Notes: generated from the letters alone by a model not told the origin. A DNA stretch of 64,000 bases from Amia ocellicauda (GCF_036373705.1 NC_089856.1:26684798-26748797); one strand, 5' to 3'. Shown: positions 40,239 to 52,110, numbered from the stretch's first letter. Made by a program: numbers and translations.

Positions 40239-40252
40239 GCTGCCATGGCAAC
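40239..40252. promoter_or_regulatory. X-box-like (RFX) palindrome
   Basis: GCTGCCATGGCAAC is nearly the palindromic RFX site GTTGCCATGGCAAC, differing at one base. It lies in a locally GC-richer patch (40.2-40.34 kb) in otherwise AT-rich DNA. A promoter or enhancer role is inference only. Confidence 0.3.
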
Positions 40253-43200
40253 ACCAATTTCTGTGCATCACTTGCGCAGGAATAATAGATTTGTGTTGAC
40301 GTGTGGAGAATGGAGAGCAGTTGTTTCAGGAACAGTACTGTTTATCCTGTTGTAAACTCTAACCTCCTGTGGCCTTCATGATAGCACAACATTAAAGTAA
40401 TTCCAAAGGGATTTTTCTTTCTTTTGCTCTAGCCTAAGGATAAAGACATTTTAAGTAGTAATATTGCTATAGTTAATGAAGCCCAGGTCAGCTTATTCAA
40501 CAAGTAAACAAAATGAAGTGATTATATTTTTTCCTTATGGAACTGTTCAATGTTCTAAGTTTCCGGTGAGTTTTTGTCCGCGTTGTGCTTGTGTCATGTC
40601 TATATGCAGTATTCTAGAAGCAACTTTTAGTTTTGTTGTTGTTTTAATTGTAAGCTACACTGCCTGGGTGACAAAATAATATCAGTGCAAGTGCAAGTAG
40701 CATTTACAAATGACCTTACAAAGTTTGAGTCCTATCGCATGCTAAACCAAACACTGATCTTTCTGTGTCTATGGTTTGAGGAATAGTGACTTTACTAGTG
40801 AGTTAACTAGAAACACGCCCACCCCCCAGTTGTAATGTATCGTTTTGAAAAAGGTGTTGGTAGTAATCTGTACTGTAAACTGGATGCATTTCACACTTCA
40901 GTGTTCCTGCTTTGTGACATGTCCACCAAGCAACAGCAATATTTTATCCGTACAACTTAACCTTGTCTTGGAGGTTTTGTCTTCATATAGTTCACTCACA
41001 TTTTTATGAACTACCTTTTCTTCTTAAACTGTAATAATATCTTGTCCCCTTTCCTGCTCTAGCTTAAAAAAATATGACCCCACCCATGGTCTAGTTCTTC
41101 TTTAAAGTTAACCCCTGCATTAAGTTTTCTGAAAATAAAATTATTATTTACAGTTGCACATCCACTTAAACAATGGTCAGATGTATTTAATTTAATTGTT
41201 CCATTCCCATTGGTAAGCACTCAAATGCAAACAAAATAAAAAGTGTTACCTAGCCTGAAAGGGTCAGAGATGTGCTAGAGATGGTCTCTGATTTCAGTGG
41301 AAAAAGTCATCCTTCAACCCTCCCTTTTTTCTTTTGTCTTTAATTGAGAGGTCTGAACTTGGGTCAGTCTTCAAACTCTTCAACTTTCTTTTGATTGGCA
41401 TTACTTAGAAAGACTAATATTGACACCCAGCTTCCATGTCTTGAAGGTCATTTGGAGTCCTAATGTTTCAAAAAGTATCGTATTATATTGCGAAAGATTG
41501 AGAACCAAAGAGGCACATTGTTGAGAAGTTTAATGTCAGTTCACTTGTTCCTGTCCACTGGCATGTGTTTTTTTATCTGAACATTCTGTGCTCTGAAGGC
41601 ACACAGCATGTTCTGGTGCCTATTTAGGCAGCAGGATTTATCAAACGATCCCTCCTCCTTCCCTCTCTCCCTTTCTCCATACACATACACACACACCTTT
41701 GATGTGTTTTATAAGGAAACCGCTAAAGGTTGTGAACCAGATGCGATCCAAAGAACCCTCACTGCCTTCCAAAGGTGTTTATGGAAGATGTTTTCTTTTT
41801 TCATAGTTACGGGTTATTAAATCCAGATTTGTGAGTGAAGGAAAATAAAATATGGCTTCTAAAAGTTTCAATCTGGTAATTTCACCTTATAAATGGGGGA
41901 AAAGGACTGGGGGGGGATTTGCTGGTGTGGTGGGTTTTGGGGTTGTCTTGGGTTTAAGGGTGATTAGAAAGCATGAAGGCTGTGGTAAGATAAACATGTA
42001 TTTCATTGTAAACAATTGAGTTGTAGACTTGCTGCAGGAACCCAATGAATAGGACCAAGTGGACAAGTATGCTTTATTCCTGGTAACACAGATGTATTGA
42101 CAAGTCTCATAATTAATTTGCAATGAAAAGCAAACCTCTCTTCAATAGGGGCCCCAGAAAATTGTGTACACTCTAAGTAAAGAATCTCAATCAGACCATT
42201 GTTAGGAAAAACATAATTTCATAATTTCTGAGGAAAATGTACAGATCAAAAAATAATAATAAGAAGAAAAGGATTTTAACACTTGAAAGCAATTGTCACT
42301 GCAGCCTTTTCGTACACGCTGTCCTACAGATCTGTCAGTGATGTTATTTGTAAGATGAATCATGGACTCTCACTGAGCCCTCATGGCATGGGGCTTTTGA
42401 TCAAGAGGAAATGTCACCAAATGGAAAATTCAAAAGGCAGAGAAGAGAAGGTATTGAATTTTGTATTCTGCTGTGATGCTTGGGTTTCGATGCTCGATAG
42501 GTGAGTAATTAGTTCAGATGTTGCCCAGGATGGATTACTTATGGATGGATCTCTGTTTTCTATAGAAACAAAGACAGAAATACTGCTTAGATTCCCCGTC
42601 TTCTTGGTTTTGAACATGCTGAGTTGAGACTAGCCAGCATGCTAAAAGATAAAATGGTAGGAAGGATATCATTCTGTGGCAGGTTTAATCTCCTCCATCC
42701 CTGGACGTCTCTGCTCCACAAAGGTTAAACGAGACGTTAAACAAAGTAGCTGATGATGGGTTCTTCACAGTGAAATTAGAAAATAGTGTTCAAATTAATT
42801 CCTTCTTTATTGACAGTTTCCTCAAAAGATATTTAACAAGACGGTGGTTGTTTTCTAGTGGAAATTTACCCTTCTAAGGATGGCATGTTTTTGTATCTGA
42901 ACTGAGCATTCAGGTTTGGTTCATAAGGTTCCAATTTCCACAGCAGCAGCTTTGTTGTTTTAATAAGTGGAGGACAGAGCACAGTTATACTTGGCATTGT
43001 GTATTATGTAGACTGTGCAAATTGAAAGCACTAGAAAAGAATGTTATATGTCACTTCAAAGTTCTATTATCTAAACTACATGGTGTCATGTTATTATGAA
43101 CCTAGTTCTCCTGATAAGAAAGGAATTAATATATAACTATGTACTGTATATCCTCTTATAGTCCAGTAGTCACCAAGTCTGGAGTTAACAAAATCTCATA

Positions 43201-44507
43201 TTTAGACCAAATCAAACCTATCCATTTGATTTATAAGCAGTACTGAGTGATTTATGTCTAGGTCAAAGTTTTGATTTGGTCTAGCAGTTGGTACTCTTAG
43301 CTTGCATTTTGCGCTTGTGTCATTGTTTATTACAGATGTGTTTTGGCATAAACAGAGTACAATAAATACATTTACAAAAGCAACCTGTTTGTCTTGGTAA
43401 GTGTGGGATGTTTTTAGTCTCTCTCACTCTCTCTCTGTCACACTCTCACTCGTATGATTTTTCTTGGCCATCCCTGTCCCCACCAAGATGTGATCAACAT
43501 TTAAAGCCTGGCCTCTCAAGTCAACTTTTTTTCTGCTTGTGCTTGTTTATATTGAACTTAACTCACTTTTGTCTATGTTCCCACATCGCAGGGGCTTTGC
43601 ACATTAGATTGGATATAAACCCATAGGTTGTGTATGCAATCGTGGTTATCTGAGAAAGGAAGCAAGCACTGCCCAAGGGGTTGGGGAGGGGTTTTCAGAG
43701 CGTCGCTGGAACGTACTGAAGACATTTGTCTATCAAAGCTGCCATTGGCTCTTTGGCCCGTCATTCAAACGGGACCCTTCCACCTGTTTGTATTAAAGGT
43801 GACATCTGCACAAAGACTTCCTCTTTTTGCCGGGAGCTAGTACTCCCGCGTGACCTTGCAACCCTTAGGCAGTGCTTCTTTTTTCAGATAACCATGGTTG
43901 CATACACAACCTATCGTTATCTTTCAAGTTAGAAGCACTGCCCACGGGGGATGGGTTACAGTATAACCAAACCGTCGCAAGGGAGGAGGCAGCGAGCTGG
44001 TAAGAGAGCTTGCCCCGAGGCGTACCTACTAGGAGCCGTACCAACTCTATGATAGAAACAACATGCCCTCGCTAACAGGAGCAGTCATCCACGTTCAACT
44101 TATATACACTGCGGGGTGCAGGAGCCAGCTCATGCCCCACACGCAGGACGCAGGAGCAAGCTACACACGGCCGACCAGCAGCTAGCGGCAATAGACGCTC
44201 TACATTCAATAAATGACCTATATACACAGTGGGGCACAAGAGTAAACTCAAAACCTCCCGCTGAATACAGCAGCAGCGGCCCTCAGCACAGCTACTATAG
44301 CTAGGGCGGGGCCACAGGCCTGCTGACAAATGAACTATGTACAAATGGCAGGGTACAGGTGTAAAAACACATGCACTCCCGCCTACAGAATGAGCTATAT
44401 ACAAGTCATAGTCCGGTAGGAAGGGAAAACGGTTCTGCGTTGCTTTCCCAAGCATGCTCAACAGGGGCAGACAGCGATAGAAAAGCCAGGAGCCAGTGCC
44501 CGATAGG

Positions 44508-45480
44508 CTACTGAGGCTCAACTGAAGCCAACACTGGATTCCAAAAAGAAGGAACCGGGCACATCACTTCCAGCCTGTAGAATCGAACAAAGGTGTGCGG
44601 CAAGACCCAACTCGCAGCCGCACAGATGCCTGCCAGTGGGGCGCCTTGAAAAAGAGCCCATGACGTGACCACACCTTGGGTCGAGTAGGCCATCAGGTGT
44701 TCGGGCACCGGGACTCCAGCCGACTCGTAAGCCGTGGTAATGGTGTCCACAATCCAGTGCAAGAGGCACTGCTTTGGCCCCGTGTCCATGCTCCATAGGA
44801 CACAAACAATTTGTCTGAGCACTGAATGTCCTTGGTGTGCTCCAAATAGCACCTGAGAGCCCGCACCGGGCACAACAGGTGTAGCCTGCTCTGCTCTTCC
44901 GAAGAGAAGAGAGGGGGATGGAAAGCCATCAACTCAATAGGCCTGTTGTTATAGAAAGGAGACAGCACTTCAGGAGGAACGCAGGATTAGGCTGAAGTGT
45001 AACCCTGGACCCATCTCCCGCAAAACGGACACACGCAGGGTGAACGGACAGGGCGTGTAACTCACTCACGCATTTTCCTGACGTGATTGCCAACAAAAAC
45101 GCCATCTTCAGTGACACTAATCTGAGGTCAACTGACTGCAAGGGCTCAAACAGTGCTACACGGACAGAGAAGGCCTCAGCCTGCACGCACCTTTCAGAAA
45201 CTGTGCCGCCAAAAAATGAGCCCAGAGGCTTGCCATCAATCCTGACATGACATGAGGAGAAGTCGGCCAAATAAACCTTGAGCGTGGACGGGGACATGCC
45301 CTGGTCCAACAGCTTCTGCAGGAATTGCAGAATGACACCTATATGGCTATTAACTGGGTCATGAGACTTCTCCTGACACGAAGTTTGAAAAGTCTGCCAG
45401 TGGTAGGAGTACTGTGACATCGTAGAGGGAGCTCCCCCCACCTGTATAGTAGCCACTACCGTGTCTGACCGACCCCAAGC
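44508..45480 (-). pseudogene. DIRS tyrosine recombinase, inactivated
   Basis: Tyrosine recombinases integrate the circular DIRS DNA. The N-terminal SAM-like part (SQYSYHWQTF, HIGVILQFLQKLLDQGMSPS) runs in frame to LAITSGKCVSELHALSV. Family members have Arg where Cys stands in GKCVSEL. After a frameshift come AFHPPLFSSEEQSRLHLLCP and VRALRCYLEHT, then AYSTQGVVTSWAL, where the catalytic H-x-x-R motif reads Y-x-x-Q. Next comes TFVRFY with the nucleophilic Tyr kept. Three of the catalytic residues are therefore lost in addition to frameshifts. Confidence 0.85.
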
Positions 45481-45482
45481 CA

Positions 45483-47174
45483 TCAGGCGATAACGCTCAG
45501 GGGCCAGGCCCAGAGCTGGAGCAGGACCGGGCTGCGATGCCACAGTGTGCCCTGCACCTGAGGCAGCAAGTCCGCCCACAGGGGAAGCTGCCAAGGCTCT
45601 CCGACCAAGAGGGAAACCAGGTCCGGAAACCACAGTCTGCGGGGCCAGCGAGGTGCTACCAGCAGAACTGTCACTTGTTCCTGCCTGATCGTCTCCAGAA
45701 CCACTGGGAAAAGAGGGAACAGTAGGAATGCGTAGAGGAGACAGCGCGGCCATGTGCTGTCTAGCGCATTGATCCCCGGGGTCCCTGACTGATCCCGAAC
45801 GGAGAACCATAGGGGACAATGTATGGACTCCGCCAAAGCGAAGAGGTCCACCTCTGCCCTGCCGTAACGGCTCCAAAGCTGCTGAATTACCAGCGTGTGG
45901 AGGTGCCATTCTGACACTGGGGGGCCTCCCCGAGAGAGGAGGTCTGCCGCCGTGTTGGAGCTGCCCGGGAGGTGGGCTGCTCTGATGGAGCGCAGCTGAG
46001 TCTGCATTCATAGAAGCAGATGACGCACTAGCCGATATAGTGTGTGCGACCGGAGACCTCCCTGCCTGTTGATGTAGGCAACCACTGCTATGTTGTCTGT
46101 CCGCACTAAAACATGACTCCCCTGAAGGGCCAGCATGAAGTGACGGAGACCAAGGAGCACAGCTTGTAATTCCAGGGCGTTGAATTGGGGGGCCCTGATG
46201 GGCACCGTCCAACTGCCCCGGACTCCCTGTCAATTTGCAGACAGCTCCCCAACTCTGCTTGGTAGCATCTGTTGTCAAAACCGCTCGGTGGCAGATTGGC
46301 CCCAAGGGCACACCGAGGGTTAAATTTGAAGGGCTCCGCCACCAATAGAGCACCTTCCAGCATGCTTGAGTGACTGCCACTCGACGTGCTCTGTCGCGGC
46401 AAGGATGCATCCCATGGGACCCGAACCACCACTGCAGAGGCCTTAGATGAACGAGGCTGAGGGAGAGGGTTTTGGACGCAGCCACTAGAAGGCCCAGCAG
46501 CCTCTGGCAAAGGGACACCCTGACACGGGCTCTCAACCGGAAAAGGGAGAGACACACGTTTATGAAGGCAGCTCTCTCTGGCTATGTAATCAAGGCCAAC
46601 TGTGCCTGCTGAGTTGGCACAAGAGAGTTCTTCTATCTGTTGACCCGAAGGAAGGCCCAACTCGGAGAGGCGGTCGAGGATCAGGCTTGTGTGGCTCTGA
46701 AACTGCTCCCTGGAGTTCGAACAGACCAGCCAGTTGTCTAGATAATTGAGGGGGCCAACATTGCATCCATGCACTTGTAGAAAGTGTGAGGAGCTAGAGA
46801 CAAGCCGAATGGGAGAACAGTGAACTCGAACGCTTGGCCTTCGAAGGCGAAGTGGAGAAACTTCCTGTGCGCCTGCACAATGAAAGTAGGCATCTTTCAA
46901 ATCCACCAAGGTGAACCAGTCTCCAGGCTTTGATAGCCTAAAACATGACGCTTAGAGTGAGCATCTTGAAACGTAACACCTTGAGGCAGCAATTCAGGTA
47001 CCTCAGATCCAAGATGGGGCAGAAACTGCCTTCTTTCTTGGGCACAAGGAAGTAAGGGGAATAGAATCCCTCATGCTGCCCCAGAGGGGGCACTTTGCGG
47101 ATCATGCATTTCTCCACAAAGTGATTTCGACACAAAGAGCCACACACTGCAACGGGTCCCTCACTCATGTCCAC
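45483..47174 (-). pseudogene. DIRS reverse transcriptase-RNase H, frameshifted
   Basis: Fragments in successive frames line up with DIRS RT. They include VPPLGQHEGFYSPYFLVPKK and FCPILDLRYLN (47.1-46.95 kb), DLKDAYFHC (about 46.9 kb), and FLQVHGCNVGPLNYLDNWLV near 46.74 kb. The last carries the YxDD box as YLDN, so the second catalytic Asp is replaced. RNase H follows with LTTDATKQSWGAV (about 46.27 kb), FNALELQAVLLGL and VLVRTDNIAVVAYINRQGGL (about 46.1 kb), then LPGSSNTAADLLSRG and VDLFALAESIHCPLW. At least three frame changes separate these blocks. Confidence 0.88.
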
Positions 47175-47402
47175 ACCACACCGGTGTGGGGGGTGTATGG
47201 GTGGGCCAGAGGCTGCTGGAACACTTCAGGGCCACGGCACAGTAGGGGGGGGGGAGGGAGTCCGCTGCCTGTCTTCTTGCCGCGACTCCTGGCATTTGGC
47301 CTGGCTCTACCACGGCAGGCCTGGGTAGGTGCCTGCCTGGCAGTGAGTCGCTGGTGCAGGTCAGCAGGAGGGCGGGGCTGCTGCTGCCAGCGGGCTGGCC
47401 TT

Positions 47403-47885
47403 CTAGGCCCTGCAGGTTGTCTGCGGGCCTGGCCCAGAGGTGCTGCTTGGGGGTACACTTGGGCGAGCTGTAGTGACTGCTCTCTCTCCTGGAGGGAGCG
47501 TGCCAGCATGCCCTCCATGGACGGTCCAAACATGAACCCGGGCAAGATGGGGGCATCCAGGGGCGTCTGCGTCCAGGACTCGCCTCACCTGGGACAGCCA
47601 GAGTTGGCAGCGTGCCGCCACAATGGCTGCCAGGGAACGGCCAATTGCATGTGCCCTATGGTACATCACCATTACTAGGAGGTCTGCCGCTGCAGCCATC
47701 TCCCCAGTAGGCTGTGCGGCCCCTGAGGGCCTTGCATCCAGGGCCTCCACTAGCTGGGCGATGTAGAGGACCAGCAGGGACTCCGTATTGCGGTTGCCCG
47801 CCTGGGCTCCAGCCTCATATGCTCGGCGGAGCATCGCCTCTGTCACCCTGCACTGCCTTTTAGGACAAGACAGATCCCTTGGCAT
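47403..47885 (-). pseudogene. DIRS gag-like protein, partial
   Basis: A 160-residue frame contains LRRAYEAGAQAGNRNTESLL and HAIGRSLAAIVAARCQLWLS, a helix-rich pattern recognised from fish DIRS gag proteins. Upstream (to about 48.4 kb) another frame includes LPHLSDAKGSVLS, likely the N-terminal part after a frameshift. Its role would be particle formation; here it is a relic. Confidence 0.65.
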
Positions 47886-48798
47886 CGCTGAGGTGGGGCA
47901 AGGACACCAATGCCGAGATGGTGGATTTCACCTTAGGGGCGCTCGGGCCACCTGCACAACAATTGGAGATGAGACTGACGGTGAGGAAGAGGAGGAGGAG
48001 GGGGCTCCCTCTCTGTCCCCTAATTGTCAGGGGTGGGACAGAAGCCCCAGCAGTCACTGGCCTGACAGAGGAGACAGATGGGGTAAGGGCTAGGTGGTAA
48101 GCAGAATCCACAGAAGCCCCGCCCTCGGCTGGAAAGGAGGAAAGCCTGACGACGCGGCAGCAACACTGTCTTCCAGGATGTACCTCAGACCCTGCGTGCA
48201 CGGAACCGCGATCCCAGACAGAGTGGGCAGACCACGTCACTGCTCCAAGCAGGTAAGGTGCGGTGTCCACACGTGGCACAGCGTCGGGGGTGGGAGGAGA
48301 AGGAACAGTGCTGCGCTCGTACATGCACTGCGAGGTGAGCGCACAGCGAGCGCTCCGGTCAGCGCAGGTACCGAAGGTACACCATCTGCCGAGGCGCTCT
48401 CGCGACATCTCCACTGGCAACGCAACACAACACAGTGGGCACTACACACGTTACTGCACTGGGGCACTGGGTTGAAAAACCAGGGAACACTTCTATCAAG
48501 TTGTGTCTTTTCTTTTATGGCAACAACATGGGAGGTCCCGAGGTGTAACACCAAACACCTCTGAAGTGCGCCGAACAAATCACTGCACAACACAGCACGT
48601 GTGCCGGGGGGGTACCGGCGACACTGGGCGCCACCCAGTAAACTGCCGCAGCTGCGGACTGTAGTGTGTGCGCAAGCCGGAGGAGGAGTCCCTCTCGCGG
48701 CGGCGAGGTCTCTTACTACAGGTTATTACTGCCGCTGCGTGCACTCCCGCTGTGGGGGAAAAAGTCCTGTCGACAAAAACCAACACCGCGAACTATCT

Positions 48799-48800
<2 letters not shown>

Positions 48801-48834
<34 letters not shown>
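48801..48834. repeat. (AAT)n microsatellite inside the DIRS element
   Basis: Eleven or so AAT units lie between the gag-side coding region and the right inverted repeat. Confidence 0.95.
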
Positions 48835-49247
48835 TTAATTAGTAGTCGTATGGAAGCCGAAATGAACGAGGCGCGGACGGACTTCCGTGGCGCGGACGGA
48901 ACAAAACAGCGTGACTAATTTAAATACAATTAAAATAGCACAACAACACACAACTGTAGCGAATCGGTGGATGGATGGTAATATTTGTAATACCAGTCAG
49001 CCGAAAAACGCAATTTCTGGTTTGTATTCACAAACACAGAAGCTCTCATCTGTCTTGACGAACCAAGGCGAAGGGCAAAAAGAGGAAGTCTTTGTGCAGA
49101 CGTCACCTTTCATACAAACAGGAAGCGGAAAGGTCCTGTGTGAGTGACGGGCACTTTGATAAACAAATTTCTTCGATTAGTTCCAGCCATGCCCGCTGAA
49201 AACCCCTCACCTCCCCCTTGGGCAGTGCATCTATCTCGAAAGATAAC

Positions 49248-49816
49248 TGTCTTTCACAGTTCAATGAAATTCTGCGTTCCATTTTCATGAGGGGTACCTC
49301 ATAGACTCCTAGGCCCAAATCTAAGCCTGCACTGGCTGTTTCTCCAAAATTGCATGACCATTCCAGCGGTCTGCTCTGAAAACATTCCATTCCCAATCCA
49401 TACAGGCATTTCCTGGAGAGAGCTTAAAAATTAAATTAAAATTTTTATTTTCTATTAAGCTTATTTTCCTGTTTCAGTGTGTATTTTCATAGACTCTGTT
49501 TGTTCTTCTTACCCTCCTGACTGATGCCGTACCCTTATCTGACTGTGTGTTTTTCATTGTTTTTTTTCCGTTCTCAACAGCAGCAGGTTTTATTAAAAAC
49601 ATTGGCTCTTTAATTTTCCGCCCATTTTTAGCATGTTGTGAGAAGCAGTTGCTTATTTTTTAAACCTCAATACGAAGGGCTTTAACCACATCAGAGTCTT
49701 TTGGCAAGCTAGCACTACAGCTACCCAAACCATTCTCTCCTATATGAATTGAATATTCCCTTTTATCAAAGGCACTTGTGCTTGTCTGTGTTTATGCCTG
49801 GAACAACCTGTTCATA
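49248..49816. other. Spacer between DIRS and Tc1 elements
   Basis: About 570 bases of ordinary AT-rich sequence with no feature recognised. Confidence 0.4.
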
Positions 49817-51356
49817 CAGTGAGGGAAAAAAGTATTTGATCCCCTGCTGATTTTGTACATTTGCCCACTGACAAAGAAATGATCAGTCTATAAAAAAATC
49901 CAGAAAAACGCATTTCAAAAAAGTTATAAATTGATTTGCATGTTAATGAGGGAAATAAGTATTTTATCCCTTATCAATCAGCAAGATTTCTGGCTCCCAG
50001 GTGTCTTTTATACAGCTAACGAGCTGAGATTAGGAGCACTCTCTTAAAGGGAGTGCTCCTAATCTCAGCTCGTTACCTGTATAAAAGACACCTGTCCACA
50101 GAAGCAATCAATCAATCAGATTCCAAACTCTCCACCATGGCCAAGACCAAAGAGCTGTCCAAGGATGTCAGGGACAAGATTGTAGACCTACACAAGGCTG
50201 GAATGGGCTACAAGACCATCACCAAGCAGCTTGGTGAGAAGGTGACAACAGTTGGTGCAATTATTCGCAAATGGAAGAAACACAAAATAACTGTCAGTCT
50301 CCCTTGGTCTGGGGCTCCATGCAAGATCTCACCTCGTGGAGTTTCAATGATCATGAGAACAGTGAGGAATCAGCCCAGAACTACACGGGAGGATCTTGTT
50401 AATGATCTCAAGGCAGCTGGGATCATAGTCACCAAGAAAACAATTGGTAACACACTATGCTGTGAAGGACTGAAATCCTGCAGCGCCCGCAAGGTCCCCC
50501 TGCTCAAGAAAGCACATGTACAGGCCTGTCTGAAGTTTGCCAATGAACATCTGAATGATTCAGAGGAGAACTGGTTGAAAGTGTTGTGGTCAGATGAGAC
50601 CAAAATCGAGCTCTTTGGCATCAACTCAACTCGCCGTGTTTGGAGGAGGAGGAATGACCCCAAGAACACCATCCCCACCGTCAAACATGGAGGTGGAAAC
50701 ATTATGCTTTGGGGGTGTTTTTCTGCTAAGGGGACAGGACAACTGCACCACATCAAAGGGACGATGGACGGGGCCATGTACTGTCAACTCTTGGGTGAAA
50801 ACCTCCTTCCCTCAGCCAGGGCATTGAAAATGGGTCGTGGATGGGTATTCCAGCATGACAATGACCCAAAACACACAGCCAAGGCAACAAAGGAGTGGCT
50901 CAAGAAGAAGCACATTAAGGTCCTGGAGTGGCCTAGCCAGTCTCCAGATCTTCATCCCATAGAAAATATGTGGAGGGAGCTGAAGGTTCGAGTTGCCAAA
51001 CGTCAGCCTCAAAACCTTAATGACTTGGAGAGGATCTGCAAAGAGGAGTGGGACACAATCCCTCCTGAGAAGTGTGCAAACCTGGTGGCCAACTACAAGA
51101 AAGTCTGACCTCTGTGATTGCCAACAAGGGTTTTGCCACCAAGTACTAAGTCGAAGGGGTCAAATACTTATTTCCCTCATTAACATGCAAATCAATGTAT
51201 AACTTTTTTGAAATGCGTTTTTCTGGATTGTTTTGTTGTTACTCTGTCTCTCACTGTTAAAATACACCTACCATTAAAATTATAGACTGATCATTTCTTT
51301 GTCAGTGGGAAAACGTACAAAATCAACAGGGGATCAAATACTTTTTTCCCTCACTG
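49817..51356 (+). mobile_element. Tc1-like DNA transposon, near-complete
   Basis: Both ends lie at TA dinucleotides. Left CAGTGAGGGAAAAAAGTATT (49817) is mirrored by right AATACTTTTTTCCCTCACTG (ending 51356), with further subterminal repeats (ACAAAGAAATGATCAGTC and its complement near 51286-51303). The total is 1540 bases. A 96-base palindrome (49999-50094, centred near TCTCTTAAAGGGA) lies just before the transposase start. The 22991-23304 fragment is the same family. Confidence 0.95.
50137..51108 (+). CDS. Tc1 transposase (DD34E), shortened C-terminus
   Basis: From [16 protein letters not shown] the frame gives 323 residues; upstream Met codons lie in the palindrome and are unlikely starts. 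HTH region residues about 5-55 ([20 protein letters not shown]) are followed by a second HTH ([15 protein letters not shown]). The DDE core shows [11 protein letters not shown] (first Asp), [12 protein letters not shown] (second Asp) and [11 protein letters not shown] (Glu). It ends at VANYKKV because one base is missing near 51102. In the next frame the usual tail (SVIANKGFATKY-like) runs to a stop at 51147-51149. About 18 C-terminal residues are lost, so activity is doubtful. It is a recent copy compared with the other Tc1 relics. Confidence 0.92.
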   Translation: MAKTKELSKDVRDKIVDLHKAGMGYKTITKQLGEKVTTVGAIIRKWKKHKITVSLPWSGAPCKISPRGVSMIMRTVRNQPRTTREDLVNDLKAAGIIVTKKTIGNTLCCEGLKSCSARKVPLLKKAHVQACLKFANEHLNDSEENWLKVLWSDETKIELFGINSTRRVWRRRNDPKNTIPTVKHGGGNIMLWGCFSAKGTGQLHHIKGTMDGAMYCQLLGENLLPSARALKMGRGWVFQHDNDPKHTAKATKEWLKKKHIKVLEWPSQSPDLHPIENMWRELKVRVAKRQPQNLNDLERICKEEWDTIPPEKCANLVANYKKV

Positions 51357-51488
51357 TAGCTCTGTAGCTCTCCTGCCTGTGCAACAGAACTGAAAGCACT
51401 AGCTCAACAAGTGTGACCAAGATTCCCCAAGGCTGACAGACTTTGTCAGGCCTACACTGCAGCTGATTGTGCTACTTTTTTACTAATT

Positions 51489-52110
51489 GAGTTATCTTTC
51501 AAGTTGGGAATAACACGCAAAGGGGACTATGGAAAGTGCACCAGCATGTCAGATATCGAGAATATATTGTACCAAAGCTGCGGATACGCCCTTTGTGCTG
51601 TAGCCAGACAACCCCCCCGCCCGCCGACTGCTTTATTTATCCCAGCACGCAGACACTTTGCCTGAACTGAAAAGTCCACGAGTGACCTTGCATTCTTTGG
51701 GTGTTATTCTCTCTTTCAGATAACTGGGGTTGCATTCACAACCTATTGTTATCTTTCAAGTCGAGAGTAACTCCCAAAGGGGACTGTGGGATACCTAAAC
51801 CTTTGCGAGGGAGACTATCAACAGGACTCACAAGCCATTCACCTACAACGTTTTAAGGCCTCAACTGGACAGAACCAAAAATGTGTTGGTTTCTCATGTA
51901 TTTGGAGAAGAGCAAAACAGGCTGTGTGTCTGTGTACTGAGTTAAGCAGGCGGCAGTAGAGGTAGCCTGGCTACAGCACACAGGGCCTTTCCGCAGCTTT
52001 GGTGAAATATATTCACGAAATGTGACTTGTTGGCACACTTCCCATAGTGCCCTTTGGCTGTTATTCTCTCTTTCAGATAACCATAGATTGCATCTGCATC
52101 CTATCGTTTT
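51489..52110. mobile_element. Short DIRS-like terminal derivative (non-autonomous or internally deleted)
   Basis: GTTATCTTTCAAGTTGGGAA (51491) at the left is mirrored by TTCTCTCTTTCAGATAACC at the right (about 52065-52083). In the middle (51708-51790) there is TCAGATAACTGGGGTTGCAT followed by ACAACCTATTGTTATCTTTC. This matches the internal complementary region of the DIRS element at 43.9 kb, and CCTAAACCTTTGCGAGGGAG corresponds to sequence near 43.96 kb. No gag, RT or recombinase coding is left. It is a different subfamily from the larger element, as the bases diverge. Confidence 0.6.

Larger units (their letters stand above)
32201..43624. other. Long non-coding interval
   Basis: About 11 kb without a recognised protein gene. 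It holds the LINE-like tails, the DR1 cluster, the X-box and splice-bordered segments listed separately. It also has an A-tract at about 33458 and a CT-rich stretch near 43418-43450. It may be intergenic or intronic to a gene whose coding exons lie to the right. Confidence 0.5.
43625..49247 (-). mobile_element. DIRS1-like tyrosine-recombinase retrotransposon, inactive
   Basis: A 5.6-kb element reading on the minus strand in the order gag, RT, RNase H, tyrosine recombinase. Inverted terminal repeats match: left 43645-43830 (GTTATCT ... GCACTGCCCAAGGGG ... GCACAAAGACTTCCTCTTTT) and right 49075-49247 in reverse complement, about 85% alike by eye. Just inside the left repeat, 43868-43924 carries another inverted copy of its outer bases (GTTGTGTATGCAA). 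This corresponds to the internal complementary region that DIRS elements use for circular replication. No integrase or LTR is present. Every protein frame is interrupted. Base composition is GC-rich compared with the flanks. Confidence 0.9.

Noticed and set aside
44072-44521. 149-codon minus-strand frame at the end of the DIRS element
   Set aside because: It lies past the recombinase Tyr motif in the non-coding end region and has no DIRS motif.
47073-47678. Plus-strand open frame of about 200 codons inside the DIRS element
   Set aside because: It is antisense to gag/RT coding with no recognisable domain; GC-rich coding DNA often leaves the other strand open.
48094-48564. Plus-strand open frame of about 156 codons at the DIRS right side
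   Set aside because: It is antisense to the gag-side frame and has no motif.
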